The translations under genes and the position numbers were made by a program. From NCBI GenBank assembly GCA_017530365.1, contig JAFXMK010000018.1, positions 124,001 to 188,000 on the forward strand: a stretch of 64,000 bases of DNA, given 5' to 3'. Shown here one piece after another: positions 7,390 through 15,234 of the stretch. Position 1 is the stretch's first letter; the number at the start of each line of letters is the position of its first letter. The notes beneath the pieces were generated by a model, which was given only the letters and a program-made list of their open reading frames with translations, had not been told where the DNA came from and did not search any database. The stretch is from Bacteroidales bacterium (GTDB taxonomy: Bacteria; Bacteroidota; Bacteroidia; Bacteroidales; F082).

Positions 7390-9198
7390 ATGAATAAAAC
7401 AATGTTGTTGCTGCTGGTATTGGCGAGCTCTGTCGCCAACGCACAGTATAAGCCCGCAGGTGACAAGATCAAGACCCAGTGGGCGGATCAGGTGAGCCCC
7501 GACAAGGTGCTTCCCGAGTATCCTCGTCCATTGATGACCCGTGAACACTGGGCGAACCTGAACGGATTGTGGAACTATGCCATCACTTCGAAGGACGGGA
7601 AACTGCCCGAGTCTTTCGATGGAGAGATCTTGGTGCCTTTCTGCATCGAGTCGTCACTGTCGGGCGTGCAAAAGGAAGTGGGTGCTGACAAAGCTTTGTG
7701 GTACCAGCGCGACTTCATGGTGCCTAAGGCATGGAAAGGTCAACGGGTGTTGCTGCATTTCGGTGCTGTCGATTGGATGGCAGATGTGTGGGTCAACGGC
7801 ATCAAGGTCGGTAGCCATACGGGTGGCTATACGCCTTTTTCCTTCGATATCACGCAGGCTCTAAACGGCAAGACCAATGAACTTGTCATTCGAGTCTGGG
7901 ATCCGACGGACGATTCCTACATACCGCACGGCAAGCAAGTCAACAATCCAAGAGGCATCTTCTACACCGCTGTCACGGGAATTTGGCAAACTGTATGGAT
8001 GGAACCCGTTCCCGATAGCTATATTGCCTCGCTTCACACCGTTCCGAACCTAGATAAGGCTACGGTGACAGTAACGCCTGATTTTAAGGGGCTGACCTCC
8101 GATGACCTTTATCAAGTGGAGGTGCTGTTTGAGGGTGAGAAAGTGGCTTCGGGGAAGGCGCTTGGCGGACAGCCTGTGGAAGTGAACATGCCCCAAGGTT
8201 TCCGTACTTGGACTCCGGATCGTCCAAACCTATATGACATGAAAGTTACTGTTTATAGAAAAGGGAAGATCCTGGATGAAGTCGGAAGCTATTTCGCTAT
8301 GCGTTGCTTCGGCACTAAGCGTGACGAGAGTGGCGTCGTCAGGTTGACATTGAATGGAAAGCCGATCTTCCATTTCGGTCCCTTGGACCAAGGTTGGTGG
8401 CCAGATGGGCTTTATACAGCGCCTACTGACGAAGCCTTGGCGTATGACATCGAAAAGACCAAGGAACTGGGCTTCAACATGATCCGTAAACATGTGAAGG
8501 TGGAACCGGCACGTTGGTATTACCATTGCGATCGTCTCGGAATGATCGTTTGGCAAGATATGCCTTCGGGAGGTAAGGGCCCGGGATGGCAGACCACCCA
8601 ATACTTCCAGGGACCGGAGAGTGTCCGTTCGTTGGAGTCAGAGGAATGCTACAAAAAGGAGTGGAGGGAGATTGTTGAAAGCTTGATATCCCAGCCTTGC
8701 ATCGGGGTTTGGGTGCCCTTTAACGAGTCGTGGGGACAGTTCAAGACCCCAGAAATCGTCGAAATGACTAAGAAGTTGGATCCCACCCGTTTGGTGAATC
8801 CTGCTTCTGGCGGCAATTTCTATGCTTGCGGTGATATTCTCGATTTGCATCATTATCCCGAGCCTAAGATGGTGCTCTATGATCCCACCCGTGTCACGGT
8901 GCTTGGTGAATATGGTGGCATTGGTCGCAAGGTGGAAGGCCATACCTGGGTAAAGGACCAAGGTTGGGGCTATGTGGAGTTCGATTCAGAGGAAAAGGTA
9001 ACCGACACATACGTAGAATACGCCACTCAGCTCTATAATATGGTGCCGCAAGGGTTCTCGGCCGCCGTTTACACGCAGACCACCGACTGCGAGACGGAGC
9101 TGAACGGTTTGATGACATACGACCGTAAAGTGATCAAGCTTGACAAGAAACGCTTGCTGGAAATCAACCGGAAGATCAGCCATGCTTTGGCGGAGTGA
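7390..9198 (+). CDS. Exported glycoside hydrolase family 2 protein (beta-galactosidase/glucuronidase-like)
   Basis: 602 aa with signal peptide (MNKTMLLLLVLASSVANAQ). The GH2 architecture is complete: sugar-binding jelly roll (about residues 40-215; LNGLWNYAI, VPFCIESSLSG, ALWYQRDF, LHFGAVDWMADVWVNG, HTGGYTPFSFDIT), immunoglobulin-like domain (about 215-310), then the TIM barrel. The acid/base is Glu446 in PFNESWGQF and the nucleophile is Glu507 in LGEYGGIG. GH2 enzymes release terminal beta-linked galactose, mannose or glucuronate; the specificity cannot be fixed from sequence. It starts 6 nt after the YbjN-like gene, so it is transcribed with the VTC operon, though a functional link is not obvious. 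A strong terminator follows. Confidence 0.85.
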   Translation: MNKTMLLLLVLASSVANAQYKPAGDKIKTQWADQVSPDKVLPEYPRPLMTREHWANLNGLWNYAITSKDGKLPESFDGEILVPFCIESSLSGVQKEVGADKALWYQRDFMVPKAWKGQRVLLHFGAVDWMADVWVNGIKVGSHTGGYTPFSFDITQALNGKTNELVIRVWDPTDDSYIPHGKQVNNPRGIFYTAVTGIWQTVWMEPVPDSYIASLHTVPNLDKATVTVTPDFKGLTSDDLYQVEVLFEGEKVASGKALGGQPVEVNMPQGFRTWTPDRPNLYDMKVTVYRKGKILDEVGSYFAMRCFGTKRDESGVVRLTLNGKPIFHFGPLDQGWWPDGLYTAPTDEALAYDIEKTKELGFNMIRKHVKVEPARWYYHCDRLGMIVWQDMPSGGKGPGWQTTQYFQGPESVRSLESEECYKKEWREIVESLISQPCIGVWVPFNESWGQFKTPEIVEMTKKLDPTRLVNPASGGNFYACGDILDLHHYPEPKMVLYDPTRVTVLGEYGGIGRKVEGHTWVKDQGWGYVEFDSEEKVTDTYVEYATQLYNMVPQGFSAAVYTQTTDCETELNGLMTYDRKVIKLDKKRLLEINRKISHALAE

Positions 9199-9204
9199 GA
9201 AAAC

Positions 9205-9233
9205 AAAAAAGCCCCGGATCTCGGGGCTTTTTT
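9205..9233. terminator. Bidirectional rho-independent terminator
   Basis: AAAAAAGCCCCG, loop, CGGGGCTTTTTTT: a GC stem (AGCCCCG/CGGGGCT) flanked by A and T runs. It serves the GH2 operon on + and the lipoprotein gene on -. Confidence 0.85.
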
Positions 9234-9253
9234 GTTGAAATATAGTTGATGAC

Positions 9254-10054
9254 TTATTTGAATTGACCTTCGATGACAATGTCGGTTCCCTTGAATTTGG
9301 TTACGGTACCTGAGGTGATGTGAATCAAGTAGTTGTAGCCTTCGTAGGTGGTGCCGATCACGAGGTTGTATTTTTGGGAGCTCCATGCGGAAACCTTGTT
9401 GAATTTTTCAATGGTGGGTTGCTCGCTGAACAGAGCGGCCAATTCGGTTTCGGTAGTGGTGCTTTCCCAAACGCTAGGATCGTCAAATTCGTAAAGAAGA
9501 GCGCCTTCAACGGGTGTGATGATGGCAAAGTCCTCTTTGCCGTTGGCAGTCCATGAAAGACCGAATTCTGCAAGACCAGTGCCATCATCGCCACCATGTC
9601 TGTGCCATGTGAAGTCCATGGGGCTAAGATCGTCTTCCAGATCCACATCGCATTTGAGGGTCACAGCTTTCTTTTCGCCAGCAGCGTCGGTAACTTCAGC
9701 TGTGATTTCGAAGGATCCAATGATGGTTTTTTCATCCTCATAAAAATAGACCACATCTTGGAAGGTGAATTCCTTGCCACTGATCACTGAGTCGAGGAGA
9801 ACTTCGGATTCGTCACCACTCTTAAAAGTGATAAGGAGACGGGCAAGATCCTCTAAGGTTTCCGGGTTGGAAGCGGCAGTGACGCCGAAATCATAAGTTC
9901 CATAGTAATCCAAAACATCACCGTCTTCAATGAAAGTCTCGCCAGTCATAAAGGCGATAGAAGGTTGAGGGTTCTCAACGACATTCTTCGGGTCGCAGCT
10001 TGATAAGAAGGCAACACCGATAAGGCAAACGAGTGCCAAAGCTAATTTCTTCAT
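9254..10054 (-). CDS. Lipoprotein of unknown function
   Basis: 266 aa. The signal ends in AFLSSC (Cys20 lipidated), followed by DPKNVVENP. The mature part is acidic with two beta-rich halves: YGTYDFGVTAASNPETLEDLARLLITFKSGDESEVLLDS, then ADITAEVTDAAGEK-like PKD/Ig strands (SFEITAEVTDAAGEKKAVTLKCDVDLED), and a C-terminal part with repeated WT/WS strands and a final TKFKGTDIVIEGQFK. The Ig-like pattern suggests a cell-surface or periplasmic binding protein, but I do not recognise a named family. It is a single-gene unit with its own promoter about 80 nt upstream and a shared terminator. Confidence 0.6.
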   Translation of the reverse strand: MKKLALALVCLIGVAFLSSCDPKNVVENPQPSIAFMTGETFIEDGDVLDYYGTYDFGVTAASNPETLEDLARLLITFKSGDESEVLLDSVISGKEFTFQDVVYFYEDEKTIIGSFEITAEVTDAAGEKKAVTLKCDVDLEDDLSPMDFTWHRHGGDDGTGLAEFGLSWTANGKEDFAIITPVEGALLYEFDDPSVWESTTTETELAALFSEQPTIEKFNKVSAWSSQKYNLVIGTTYEGYNYLIHITSGTVTKFKGTDIVIEGQFK

Positions 10055-10135
10055 AGTGAGAGTTTTTGTTGGTTAATAGAATTGTTAATTGTGATTTATT
10101 TCGATTTATTTAATGTCTTTTTTGAAAAGACTAGG

Positions 10136-10143
10136 CAAAAATA
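10136..10143 (-). promoter_or_regulatory. -7 promoter box for the lipoprotein gene
   Basis: TATTTTTG on the minus strand fits TAnnTTTG and lies 82 nt upstream of the 10054 start. No convincing -33 box. Confidence 0.5.
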
Positions 10144-10188
10144 TCAAATATTTTGCCAAAAATGAAAAGAATTCCTAAAAAAATGAAA

Positions 10189-10216
10189 AAAGCCTGCTAT
10201 TCACAGGCTCTTTTCC
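10189..10216 (-). terminator. Terminator of the ferredoxin gene
   Basis: Stem AGCCTG/CAGGCT (10191-10196 with 10204-10209), 7-nt loop, and a run of T on the minus strand after the stem, about 40 nt downstream of the ferredoxin stop. Confidence 0.75.
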
Positions 10217-10249
10217 TTTTTTTAATGCATTTAAGATTTACTTAAATCC

Positions 10250-10423
<174 letters not shown>

Positions 10424-10457
10424 CTAATTTTAAAGTTGGTTTCAATGTTTAAGCGTG

Positions 10458-10465
10458 CAAATATA
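10458..10465 (-). promoter_or_regulatory. -7 promoter box for the ferredoxin gene
   Basis: TATATTTG on the minus strand, 41 nt upstream of the ferredoxin start. Confidence 0.6.
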
Positions 10466-10572
10466 CTGGTTTGTTTGGTATCCGAGGAATGTTTTGCTCA
10501 ATTTAGAAATAGTCTAAAATACCATCTGAAAAAGATTTTGTTTTTATATTAGGTTGTACCGATTTAAAACCG

Positions 10573-10580
10573 TACCTTTG
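10573..10580 (+). promoter_or_regulatory. -7 promoter box for korAB
   Basis: TACCTTTG fits TAnnTTTG, 62 nt upstream of korA. The leader contains the octamer array 10600-10639. Confidence 0.55.
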
Positions 10581-10599
10581 CGGCTTCAAAAAAGATACC

Positions 10600-10639
10600 A
10601 ATCTTTAAATCTTGAAACATTAAATATTTAAATCCTTTA
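10600..10639 (+). repeat. Octamer array (unit AATCTTTA, degenerate) in the korA leader
   Basis: Five 8-bp steps: AATCTTTA, AATCTTGA, AACATTAA, ATATTTAA, ATCCTTTA. They stop 3 nt before the korA ATG, within the putative 5' untranslated region. The same unit occurs at 5201-5224. Confidence 0.5.
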
Positions 10640-10642
10640 GTT

Positions 10643-12484
10643 ATGACAGGAAAAAGTAAAGTTGTAGCTCTTGAACATGTCGTGATCCGCTTCGCGGGCG
10701 ACTCGGGCGATGGTATGCAACTTACCGGAAATCTTTTCTCCGATTCTACGGCATTCGCCGGAAACGATTTCGCTACCTTCCCGGATTACCCAGCTGAGAT
10801 CCGTCCACCACAAGGCACGGTAGCTGGTGTCTCTGGCTTCCAGGTGCACTTCGGACACAAGCCCATTCATTCCACAGGTGACCTCTGCGATGTCCTCGTG
10901 GCGATGAACCCTGCATCCATCAAGGCCAACATGCGATGGCTGCGCCCCGGCACTATCATCATCATCGACACCGACTCCATTACCGACAAGGCTCTGGAAA
11001 AGGCTGGTTACGAGGCTGATCCTACCGTTGACGGCACTCTTGCCGATTACCAAGTGGTCAAGGCTCCCATCTCGGAACTTACCAAAGAAGCCCTGAAAGA
11101 CTTCGGCATGGACAACAAGACGATGCTGAAATCCAAGAACATGTTTGCCCTTGGTATTGTGTTGTACCTCTTCAACCGCGAACGCGACTCGGTTTACAAA
11201 TACTTCGAGACCAAGTTCAAAGGCAAAGATCAGGTAATCCAAGCCAACCGCACCGTGCTCGACGCTGGCTACCACTATGCTGATACTTGGGAGCTCTTTA
11301 CCAATACTTACAAGGTGGAAGCTGCCAATCTTGAAAAAGGCAAGTACCGCAACATCACAGGTAACACTGCCGCCGCATGGGGACTCATGGCCGCCTCTGA
11401 GAAATCAGGTCGCCCACTGTTCCTCGGTTCTTATCCTATCACCCCTGCCACTGACATTCTGGCAGAATTGACCAAATACAAGAACTTGAACGTCAAGGCT
11501 TACCAAGCTGAAGACGAAATCGCAGGCATCATGTCATCCATCGGTGCTGCTTTTACAGGTTGCCTCGCCGTCACTACGACTTCAGGTCCTGGCCTCTCGC
11601 TGAAGAGCGAAGCCATGGGTCTCGCCGTCATGACTGAGCTTCCGCTTGTCATCATAGACGTACAGCGTGGTGGTCCTTCCACCGGTCTGCCCACCAAGTT
11701 CGAGCAGAGCGACCTGCTGCAGGCCCTCTACGGTCGTAACGGTGACGCTCCTTTGATCGTCATCGCTGCCCGTGGATCAGCGCAATGTTTCTATGCCGCT
11801 TTCGAAGCTGCCCGTCTCGCCCTTGAGCACATGACTCCCGTCATCCTCCTGAGCGACGGCTCCCTTGGCAACGGCTCCGAAGTGTTCCGCATCCCCAAGA
11901 TGGCTGACCTTCCCACTATCAATCCTCCTATCGCCAAAGCCGATGATCCCAACTACATGCCGTTCCGTCGTGACGAGAAATGGCTCCGCCGCGAATGGGC
12001 TATCCCGGGAACTCCTGGCCTGCGTCACCGCGTAGGTGGCCTCGAAAAGGAAGACGGTAAGGGTAACCTCTCCACCAATCCCGAGAACCACCAGCGCATG
12101 ACCGAACTCCGTGAGGAGAAGGTCGCCCGCGTGGCCAACGACATCCCGCTGCAAGAGATCTACGGCGACAAGAACGCCGACCTCCTCGTTGTCAGCTGGG
12201 GCGGCACCTTCGGCGTGATCCGTACCGCTGTCGAGAACCTTATGGAACAAGGCAAGTCGATCGCCCACGCTCACTTCGACTACATCATGCCGCTGCCGCG
12301 CAACACTGAAGAAGTGCTGAAAGGTCACAAGAAGATCTTGATTTGTGAGATCAACCGCGGTCAGTTCGCCAAGTATCTCCGCATGAACTTCCCGGAATAC
12401 AAGTCAGAACAATATAATAAGGTGATGGGTCTTCCGTTCACCATCAACGAACTGGAGACTAAGTTTAACGACCTCTTAAAATAA
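10643..12484 (+). CDS. korA: 2-oxoacid:ferredoxin oxidoreductase, fused gamma-alpha subunit
   Basis: 613 aa. Residues about 10-190 are the gamma (POR) domain, starting VIRFAGDSGDGMQLTGNLF and holding FPDYPAEIRPPQGTVAGV. From about 215 the alpha-subunit pyrimidine-binding domain begins (GNTAAAWGLMAASEKSG, SYPITPATDILAEL, YQAEDEIAGIMSSIGAAFTG, TTSGPGLSLKSEAMGLAVMTELPLVIIDVQRGGPSTGLPT). This gamma-alpha fusion is the Bacteroidota form. With KorB it decarboxylates 2-oxoglutarate (or another 2-oxoacid) to the acyl-CoA and reduces ferredoxin; the direction may reverse for carbon fixation. It precedes korB by 7 nt and is divergent from the ferredoxin gene. Assignment to 2-oxoglutarate rather than pyruvate or branched 2-oxoacids is probable, not proven. 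Confidence 0.9.
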   Translation: MTGKSKVVALEHVVIRFAGDSGDGMQLTGNLFSDSTAFAGNDFATFPDYPAEIRPPQGTVAGVSGFQVHFGHKPIHSTGDLCDVLVAMNPASIKANMRWLRPGTIIIIDTDSITDKALEKAGYEADPTVDGTLADYQVVKAPISELTKEALKDFGMDNKTMLKSKNMFALGIVLYLFNRERDSVYKYFETKFKGKDQVIQANRTVLDAGYHYADTWELFTNTYKVEAANLEKGKYRNITGNTAAAWGLMAASEKSGRPLFLGSYPITPATDILAELTKYKNLNVKAYQAEDEIAGIMSSIGAAFTGCLAVTTTSGPGLSLKSEAMGLAVMTELPLVIIDVQRGGPSTGLPTKFEQSDLLQALYGRNGDAPLIVIAARGSAQCFYAAFEAARLALEHMTPVILLSDGSLGNGSEVFRIPKMADLPTINPPIAKADDPNYMPFRRDEKWLRREWAIPGTPGLRHRVGGLEKEDGKGNLSTNPENHQRMTELREEKVARVANDIPLQEIYGDKNADLLVVSWGGTFGVIRTAVENLMEQGKSIAHAHFDYIMPLPRNTEEVLKGHKKILICEINRGQFAKYLRMNFPEYKSEQYNKVMGLPFTINELETKFNDLLK

Positions 12485-12491
12485 TACGACC

Positions 12492-13526
12492 ATGGAAAAT
12501 CAGAATATCGAAAATCAAGCTATTCAGCTGACTAAAGAGGATTTTGCAAGTGACCAGGTAGTGAAATGGTGCCCTGGCTGTGGTGACCATGCCATCCTGA
12601 AAGCCATGCAAGACGTATTCCCCAAGATGGGCGTTAAGAAGGAAGACATCGTGGTGGTGTCCGGTATCGGATGCTCCTCACGCTTCCCTTATTATATGAA
12701 CACCTACGGCTTCCACAGCATCCACGGTCGTGCTGCCGCTTGCGCCACTGGCGTTAAATTGGCCAACCCGCACCTCACCGTGTGGATGATCACTGGCGAC
12801 GGTGACTGCACCGCCATCGGTGGTAACCACTTCATCCATGCCTGCCGTCGTAACATCGACATCAACCTGGTACTGTTCAACAACCGTATCTATGGTATGA
12901 CCAAAGGCCAGTTCTCACCCTGCACCTTCCGTGGCACCAAGACCAAGACCTCGCCTCAAGGCACTTACGAGGATCCGTTCAATCCTGGTGAACTCGCCAT
13001 CGGCGCCAAGGCGACTTTCTTCGCCCGTGGCGTGGATGTCAATCCTAAGGAACTCACCGAGATCTTCATGGAGTCGTACCACCACGACGGCATCGCCGTG
13101 ACCGAGGTCCTGCAAAACTGCATGATCTTCTCCAACGGCGTGCATGAGAACATCACAGGCAAGGACGTCCGCGACGACATGCAGGTGAAATGCGTACACG
13201 GTCAACCGCTCATCTTCGGCAAGAACCGTGACAAAGGTATTCGCCTGAACGGCAACCACCTCGAAGTGGTCAAGATTGGCGAGAACGGCATCACTGAGAA
13301 GGACATCCTGGTTCATGACAAGACCACCGAGGACACTGGTATCCACATGATGCTGGCCCACATGGCACCGCCTCATTTCCCAGTCGCCATCGGCGTCATC
13401 CGCGACGTGAAAGCCCCGACCTTCAACGATAGCCTCGACGAGGTCATCGCCAACGAGAAGGCCAACTCGAAGATCCACTGCATGGACGACCTGCTGAACA
13501 GCGGCTCCACGTGGAACATCGAATAA
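12492..13526 (+). CDS. korB: 2-oxoacid:ferredoxin oxidoreductase, beta (TPP-binding) subunit
   Basis: 344 aa. The thiamine diphosphate/4Fe-4S subunit: KWCPGCGDHAIL near residue 26, IGCSSRFPYYM, HGRAAACATGVKLANP, then the TPP/Mg motif GDGDCTAIGGNHFIHA with LFNNRIYGMTKGQFSP. It joins KorA to form the functional oxidoreductase, and the paired 7-nt spacing is standard. Its length matches KorB/OorB (about 340 aa); a C-terminal DDLLNSGSTWNIE tail is common in Bacteroidales. A terminator follows at 13549. Confidence 0.92.
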   Translation: MENQNIENQAIQLTKEDFASDQVVKWCPGCGDHAILKAMQDVFPKMGVKKEDIVVVSGIGCSSRFPYYMNTYGFHSIHGRAAACATGVKLANPHLTVWMITGDGDCTAIGGNHFIHACRRNIDINLVLFNNRIYGMTKGQFSPCTFRGTKTKTSPQGTYEDPFNPGELAIGAKATFFARGVDVNPKELTEIFMESYHHDGIAVTEVLQNCMIFSNGVHENITGKDVRDDMQVKCVHGQPLIFGKNRDKGIRLNGNHLEVVKIGENGITEKDILVHDKTTEDTGIHMMLAHMAPPHFPVAIGVIRDVKAPTFNDSLDEVIANEKANSKIHCMDDLLNSGSTWNIE

Positions 13527-13548
13527 AACGTTTGACGTTTTGAAGTAA

Positions 13549-13577
13549 AAAATCCCGCCCAATTGAGCGGGATTTTT
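13549..13577 (+). terminator. Terminator after korB
   Basis: AAAAATCCCGCC, short loop, GGCGGGATTTTTT-like hairpin (AATCCCGC/GCGGGATT) with a T-run. Confidence 0.85.
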
Positions 13578-13585
13578 TATTTTTG
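13578..13585 (+). promoter_or_regulatory. -7 promoter box overlapping the korB terminator
   Basis: TATTTTTG directly follows the T-run of the terminator and lies 40 nt upstream of the flavin reductase start. Confidence 0.5.
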
Positions 13586-13624
13586 TCAACTGAACAACTG
13601 ACCAACTGCCAACTGAACAACTGA
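13586..13624 (+). repeat. CAACTG array (7/8-bp steps)
   Basis: Five CAACTG cores at 7-8-nt steps (TCAACTG, AACAACTG, ACCAACTG, CCAACTG, AACAACTG), ending 1 nt before the flavin reductase ATG, so they make up most of its leader. Same unit family as the array inside tilS at 15901-15942. Confidence 0.7.
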
Positions 13625-13625
13625 A

Positions 13626-14192
13626 ATGAAGCTCCCCTTCAAACCCGGAACCCTGATCTACCCACTGCCCGCCGTGATGGTCACCTGTGGCGACAGCGAG
13701 GAAAACTATAACATTATCACTATCGGCTGGACGGGTACCATCTGCTCCGACCCGCCCATGTGCTACATCTCCGTCCGTAAGGAACGCCATTCCCATGAAC
13801 TCATCATGAAAAACAAGGAGTTCGTCATCAACCTGACCACGGAGGAACTGGCTGCTGCAACGGACTGGTGTGGGGTTCGCTCGGGAAGGGATTACAACAA
13901 ATTCAAGCAGATGCATCTGCATCCCGAACCCGCGCAAATCGTGAAGGCGCCTTTGATTAAGGAGTCACCGTTGAGCATCGAGTGCAAGGTGGTAGAGGTG
14001 AAGGAACTGGGCTCGCACGATATGTTCATCGCTGAAGTTGTGGCTGTCAACGCTGAGGAAAGCCTTATTGACAAGGGTACAGGCGCTTTCCAGCTGAATC
14101 ACGCCCGGCCTTTGGCTTATTCCCATGGCAAGTATTATGGGTTGGGCGAGAAGATCGGTGGATTTGGCTTCTCGGTGAAGAAAAAGAAATAA
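13626..14192 (+). CDS. Flavin reductase family / flavoredoxin-like protein
   Basis: 188 aa, a single split-barrel FMN-binding domain of the flavin reductase/flavoredoxin type: PLPAVMVTCGD, NIITIGWTGTICSDPPMCYISVRKERHSHELI (the FMN-contacting region, with the conserved SDPP and R-x-S-H), DWCGVRSGRDYNKF and the C-terminal H..P-L-A-Y-S-H-G-K-Y-Y-GLGE motif. These proteins reduce or carry flavin, or act in electron transfer, in anaerobes. The substrate is unknown. The gene follows korAB after a terminator and precedes the secreted thioredoxin-like gene by 22 nt. Confidence 0.85.
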   Translation: MKLPFKPGTLIYPLPAVMVTCGDSEENYNIITIGWTGTICSDPPMCYISVRKERHSHELIMKNKEFVINLTTEELAAATDWCGVRSGRDYNKFKQMHLHPEPAQIVKAPLIKESPLSIECKVVEVKELGSHDMFIAEVVAVNAEESLIDKGTGAFQLNHARPLAYSHGKYYGLGEKIGGFGFSVKKKK

Positions 14193-14214
14193 CATAGACG
14201 AAAAGACACATGAG

Positions 14215-15228
14215 ATGATGAAAAGAGTGGTATCAGTGGTTTTGTTTCTTGTCTTGGGCCTGGGCGTAATGGCTCAAGCCCCGACCAATGTCAATGCTGG
14301 TCTGGAGAACGGGCATTTTGTTTTGAAATGGGATGCTGTAGAGGGAGCCGTCCATTACCAAGTGTATCATAAAGAGGCAACGATGCCTTTTCGATTAGTT
14401 GCCGATACGGAAGATACTAATATATCAGACAATGCTTACTATTGGCCATGTTTGGATAATTATTACTACGTGGTATCTTGTTTTGCGGATGGCTCGGAAT
14501 ATGAATCGGATACGGTGTCGCTCAGTTTACAAGCACCGGATTTTTTAGCAACGGATTGTCATGGCAATGAAATCCATCTGTATGATATTTTAGACCATGG
14601 GCAATACGTTTTCCTTGATTTCTTCCATTATACTTGTGGTCCGTGTCGGGAACAGGCCCCCTTTGTCGTTGAATCCTATCGTTATTATGGTTGCAATCGC
14701 CATGATGTTTATTACATGGAGGTCTCTTATATTGACAATGACGAAAGATGTTTGCTGTGGTGCGAAGAATTTGGCATTGAGTATCCGACACTAAGTAAGA
14801 ACGGAGGAGGTGATGAAGTGCAGCTAGCATTCCATACACAATTCGATCCTTTTGTTTTGCTGATAGCTCCCGACCATTCAATTGTTTTGAATTCATGGGC
14901 TAATTCCTTTGGCTATGAAGGGATCAATAGCCTTCAATCGATTATCGATGCTTTAGAGCCTTTTGAGATCGAACAACATCAATGCGATTATAACGTCACT
15001 GATCCTGTGTCAATAGTGGATGTCTATCCCAATCCAGCCGACGGTTTCGTGAATCTTTCTTTGGAAGAATATGGTGTGGTCCGGGTTTACAATGTCATGG
15101 GGAAGCTGATGGATTCGTTTGTTGTTGATAACGGACAAACCAAGTTGGTTACTGAGCGCTACCCCAATGGTATGTACTTTATTCAAGCTGACGGAAAGTA
15201 TGTGGGTCGTTTTGTAGTTCAACATTAG
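14215..15228 (+). CDS. T9SS-secreted thioredoxin-fold protein with fibronectin-like N-terminus
   Basis: 337 aa. Signal peptide (ending GLGVMAQA), an FN3-like domain (about 22-100; PTNVNAGLENGHFVLKWDAVEGAVHYQVYHK), a redoxin domain (about 105-245) with active site FHYTCGPCREQAP (CGPC, the thioredoxin dithiol), and a C-terminal T9SS type A sorting domain (VYPNPADGFVNLS...YPNGMYFIQADGKYVGRFVVQ). The protein should be exported through the outer membrane and anchored or released, with the sorting tail removed. An externally displayed disulfide or redox enzyme is unusual but known among Bacteroidota T9SS cargos. It lies 6 nt upstream of tilS. Confidence 0.85.
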   Translation: MMKRVVSVVLFLVLGLGVMAQAPTNVNAGLENGHFVLKWDAVEGAVHYQVYHKEATMPFRLVADTEDTNISDNAYYWPCLDNYYYVVSCFADGSEYESDTVSLSLQAPDFLATDCHGNEIHLYDILDHGQYVFLDFFHYTCGPCREQAPFVVESYRYYGCNRHDVYYMEVSYIDNDERCLLWCEEFGIEYPTLSKNGGGDEVQLAFHTQFDPFVLLIAPDHSIVLNSWANSFGYEGINSLQSIIDALEPFEIEQHQCDYNVTDPVSIVDVYPNPADGFVNLSLEEYGVVRVYNVMGKLMDSFVVDNGQTKLVTERYPNGMYFIQADGKYVGRFVVQH

Positions 15229-15234
15229 TATAAT

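Noticed and set aside
12915..13937. Long reverse-strand open frame (340 codons) opposite korB and the flavin reductase gene
   Set aside because: It mirrors two well-supported genes, shows no domain, is rich in Val/His/Asp as expected of an antisense shadow, and crosses a terminator.
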